Assembly (NCBI GenBank): GCA_009922405.1
Contig: RFVZ01000142.1
Coordinates: 1-6,869 of the forward strand
Length of the DNA stretch: 6,869 bases
Origin: Betaproteobacteria bacterium
GTDB taxonomy: Bacteria > Pseudomonadota > Gammaproteobacteria > Burkholderiales > Burkholderiaceae_E
Direction of reading: 5' to 3'
Positions 6,052 through 6,869 of the stretch are shown in pieces. Each line of letters opens with the position of its first letter. Position 1 is the stretch's first letter. The notes beneath the pieces are model-generated. The model had not been told where the DNA came from, searched no databases, and worked only from the letters and a program-made list of their open reading frames with translations. Both the position numbers and the translations under genes were made by a program.

Positions 6052-6630
6052 ATGACTCTCAAATTAATCCCACACCATCCAACGATCAATCCAATAACGG
6101 TCCGAAATTCGAAGAATCTGGCGTTTGGTCGGGCGATTTTTATCGTGATTACGGGCGGATTGCTGTTGGCAACGGGGGCTGGCGCCCAAACATCCGAAGT
6201 TCGAACCGTTGCTCGAACTGAAAGCCGGCTCGAACCCGAGTCCGACAGCGTCATCGAATTCCAGCGAGCGCCTGGTCCGATGGATCACCATCGTCCGGGC
6301 TGGCATGGCCCCGGACATGGTCATCGGCATGGACAGGGGCAGAGCTTTCGTCATCCGATAATGGGCTGGATGCTGGGTCGACTGGATACCGACCGCGATG
6401 GGGCAATCAGTCGGGCCGAGCTGGAGGCGGAGCATCTGCGCCACGTCGCACTCTTCGATCAGGCGGACGCGGATCACGACGGCAAAGTGACCGCCAACGA
6501 ACTGCACGCGGTGCACGCGCGGCACAGGAAAGATCAGCGCCCGGAGCAACGCCGCGAAACTCGGCCGGGACCCGCCCCCCAATCGGAATTGCCGTCGCGC
6601 CCTTCGCAGGGGGGCGAGCCTGCGCGCTAG
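6052..6630 (+). CDS. Exported His-rich EF-hand protein
   Basis: A 192-residue protein with a long N-region (Lys4, Arg18, Lys21, Arg27), a hydrophobic stretch at about 29-43 and a likely signal-peptidase site AGA/QT after Ala45, so it is probably periplasmic or secreted. A His-rich segment (78-101, including GHGHRHGQGQ) may bind transition metals. Two canonical 12-residue EF-hand loops follow: DTDRDGAISRAE (112-123) and DADHDGKVTANE (139-150), each with Asp at 1, 3, 5, Gly at 6 and Glu at 12, so calcium binding is expected. The tail (160-192) is rich in Arg, Pro, Gln and Ser and looks disordered. GGAGG (6037-6041) lies 10 nt before the ATG. It stands alone on the plus strand, and its stop lies in a hairpin. 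The cellular role is unknown; calcium or metal sensing or buffering in the envelope is inferred. A longer overlapping frame from 5940 is not favoured. Confidence 0.85.
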   Translation: MTLKLIPHHPTINPITVRNSKNLAFGRAIFIVITGGLLLATGAGAQTSEVRTVARTESRLEPESDSVIEFQRAPGPMDHHRPGWHGPGHGHRHGQGQSFRHPIMGWMLGRLDTDRDGAISRAELEAEHLRHVALFDQADADHDGKVTANELHAVHARHRKDQRPEQRRETRPGPAPQSELPSRPSQGGEPAR

Positions 6631-6653
6631 CGACTCGTCTCACGAGAGTCGCT
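6629..6653 (+). terminator. Hairpin overlapping the EF-hand stop codon
   Basis: AGCGACTC (6629-6636) pairs perfectly with GAGTCGCT (6646-6653) around a 9-nt loop. The stem begins inside the TAG stop. No T-run follows, so it may be a factor-dependent terminator or an mRNA 3'-end stabiliser rather than a classical intrinsic terminator. Confidence 0.4.
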
Positions 6654-6658
6654 GCTCG

Positions 6659-6702
6659 CTAATCGGTTGCTAATCAGCCCCTAATCGGCCACTAACCAGC
6701 AC
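6659..6702. repeat. Four tandem copies of an 11-bp unit
   Basis: Units CTAATCGGTTG (6659-6669), CTAATCAGCCC (6670-6680), CTAATCGGCCA (6681-6691) and CTAACCAGCAC (6692-6702). The consensus is CTAATCRGCCN with period exactly 11 bp, close to one helical turn. It sits between the EF-hand gene and the tRNA promoter, ending 51 bp before the -35 element. Confidence 0.8.
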
Positions 6703-6753
6703 TTGCCTGATCCATTCGCAGTATCCCGGGTTGCTCGCGGGGCACCGCTCGGT

Positions 6754-6782
6754 TTGACAACCACGTCGGGCGCGCGAATAAT
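6754..6782 (+). promoter_or_regulatory. Sigma70 promoter of tRNA-Tyr
   Basis: Perfect -35 TTGACA (6754-6759), a 17-bp spacer and -10 AATAAT (6777-6782, 5 of 6). A GC-rich stretch (GGCCGGC) follows the -10, as expected of a stringently controlled stable-RNA promoter. Transcription would start about 7 nt before the mature tRNA. Confidence 0.85.
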
Positions 6783-6796
6783 GGCCGGCTTCCCGT

Positions 6797-6869
6797 GGAG
6801 GGGTGCCCGAGTGGTTAAAGGGGGCAGACTGTAAATCTGTTGGCCTTGCGCCTACGCTGGTTCGAATCC
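6797..6869 (+). tRNA. tRNA-Tyr (anticodon GUA), 3' end cut by the window
   Basis: Starts at GGAGGGG (acceptor 5' strand). The D-arm begins CCCGAGTGG. The anticodon stem GCAGA/TCTGT encloses loop CTGTAAA with anticodon GTA at 6831-6833. A long class II variable arm built on GGC-CTTGC-GCC and the T-arm start CTGGTTCGAATCC follow. The 3' part of the T-stem, the acceptor 3' strand and CCA lie beyond the edge. In betaproteobacteria tRNA-Tyr often heads a tRNA-Gly/tRNA-Thr/tuf cluster; whether that holds here cannot be seen. Confidence 0.95.

Noticed and set aside
5940..6221. 93-codon plus-strand frame overlapping the EF-hand gene start
   Set aside because: No family signal, no good ribosome site, and it conflicts with the well-supported frame from 6052.

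Overview
The window looks like chromosomal DNA of a GC-rich betaproteobacterium. The main reasons are a PhaM-family polyhydroxyalkanoate granule regulator, a tRNA-Tyr with a long variable arm behind a strong promoter with a GC-rich discriminator, and sigma70/Shine-Dalgarno style signals. No genus can be named from the sequence alone, and there are no insertion sequences, phage genes or CRISPR repeats.

Minus strand, read right to left (5781 to 1): phaM stands alone, then a 342-bp gap, then a tightly packed cluster of five genes. These are folE2 (zinc-independent GTP cyclohydrolase), an FAD-dependent amine-oxidase-like oxidoreductase, a DUF1365 protein, a cyclopropane-fatty-acid-synthase-like SAM methyltransferase, and an MFS transporter of the sugar/cation symporter (MelB/GPH) type that runs off the left edge. 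Junctions are GTGA (folE2/FAD), a 19-bp gap with a clear AAGGA ribosome site (FAD/DUF1365), TGATG (DUF1365/methyltransferase), and a 20-bp overlap with an apparent TTG start (methyltransferase/MFS). This packing implies one transcript with coupled translation. The FAD - DUF1365 - Cfa-like - MFS set matches the type of cluster known in alphaproteobacteria for modifying the acyl chains of existing phospholipids (methylated unsaturated and furan fatty acids; singlet-oxygen response in Rhodobacter). The methyltransferase carries YSSA and QTI in place of two motifs of true cyclopropane synthases, which fits a UfaM-like enzyme better than a classical Cfa. folE2 at the head of such a cluster is the most notable point of organisation.

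Plus strand, right part: after a 270-bp divergent intergenic region, which holds a terminator-like perfect hairpin and a TACATGTA dyad, lies a small exported protein with a His-rich segment and two canonical EF-hand loops (6052-6630). Its stop codon overlaps a hairpin. Next come four tandem copies of an 11-bp unit, then a near-consensus sigma70 promoter driving tRNA-Tyr(GUA), which is cut by the right edge.

The strongest leads are the folE2-headed lipid-modification operon with its atypical methyltransferase, the helically phased 11-bp repeat upstream of the tRNA promoter, the hairpin with T-rich tail just upstream of phaM, and the in-frame 12-bp minisatellite inside phaM.
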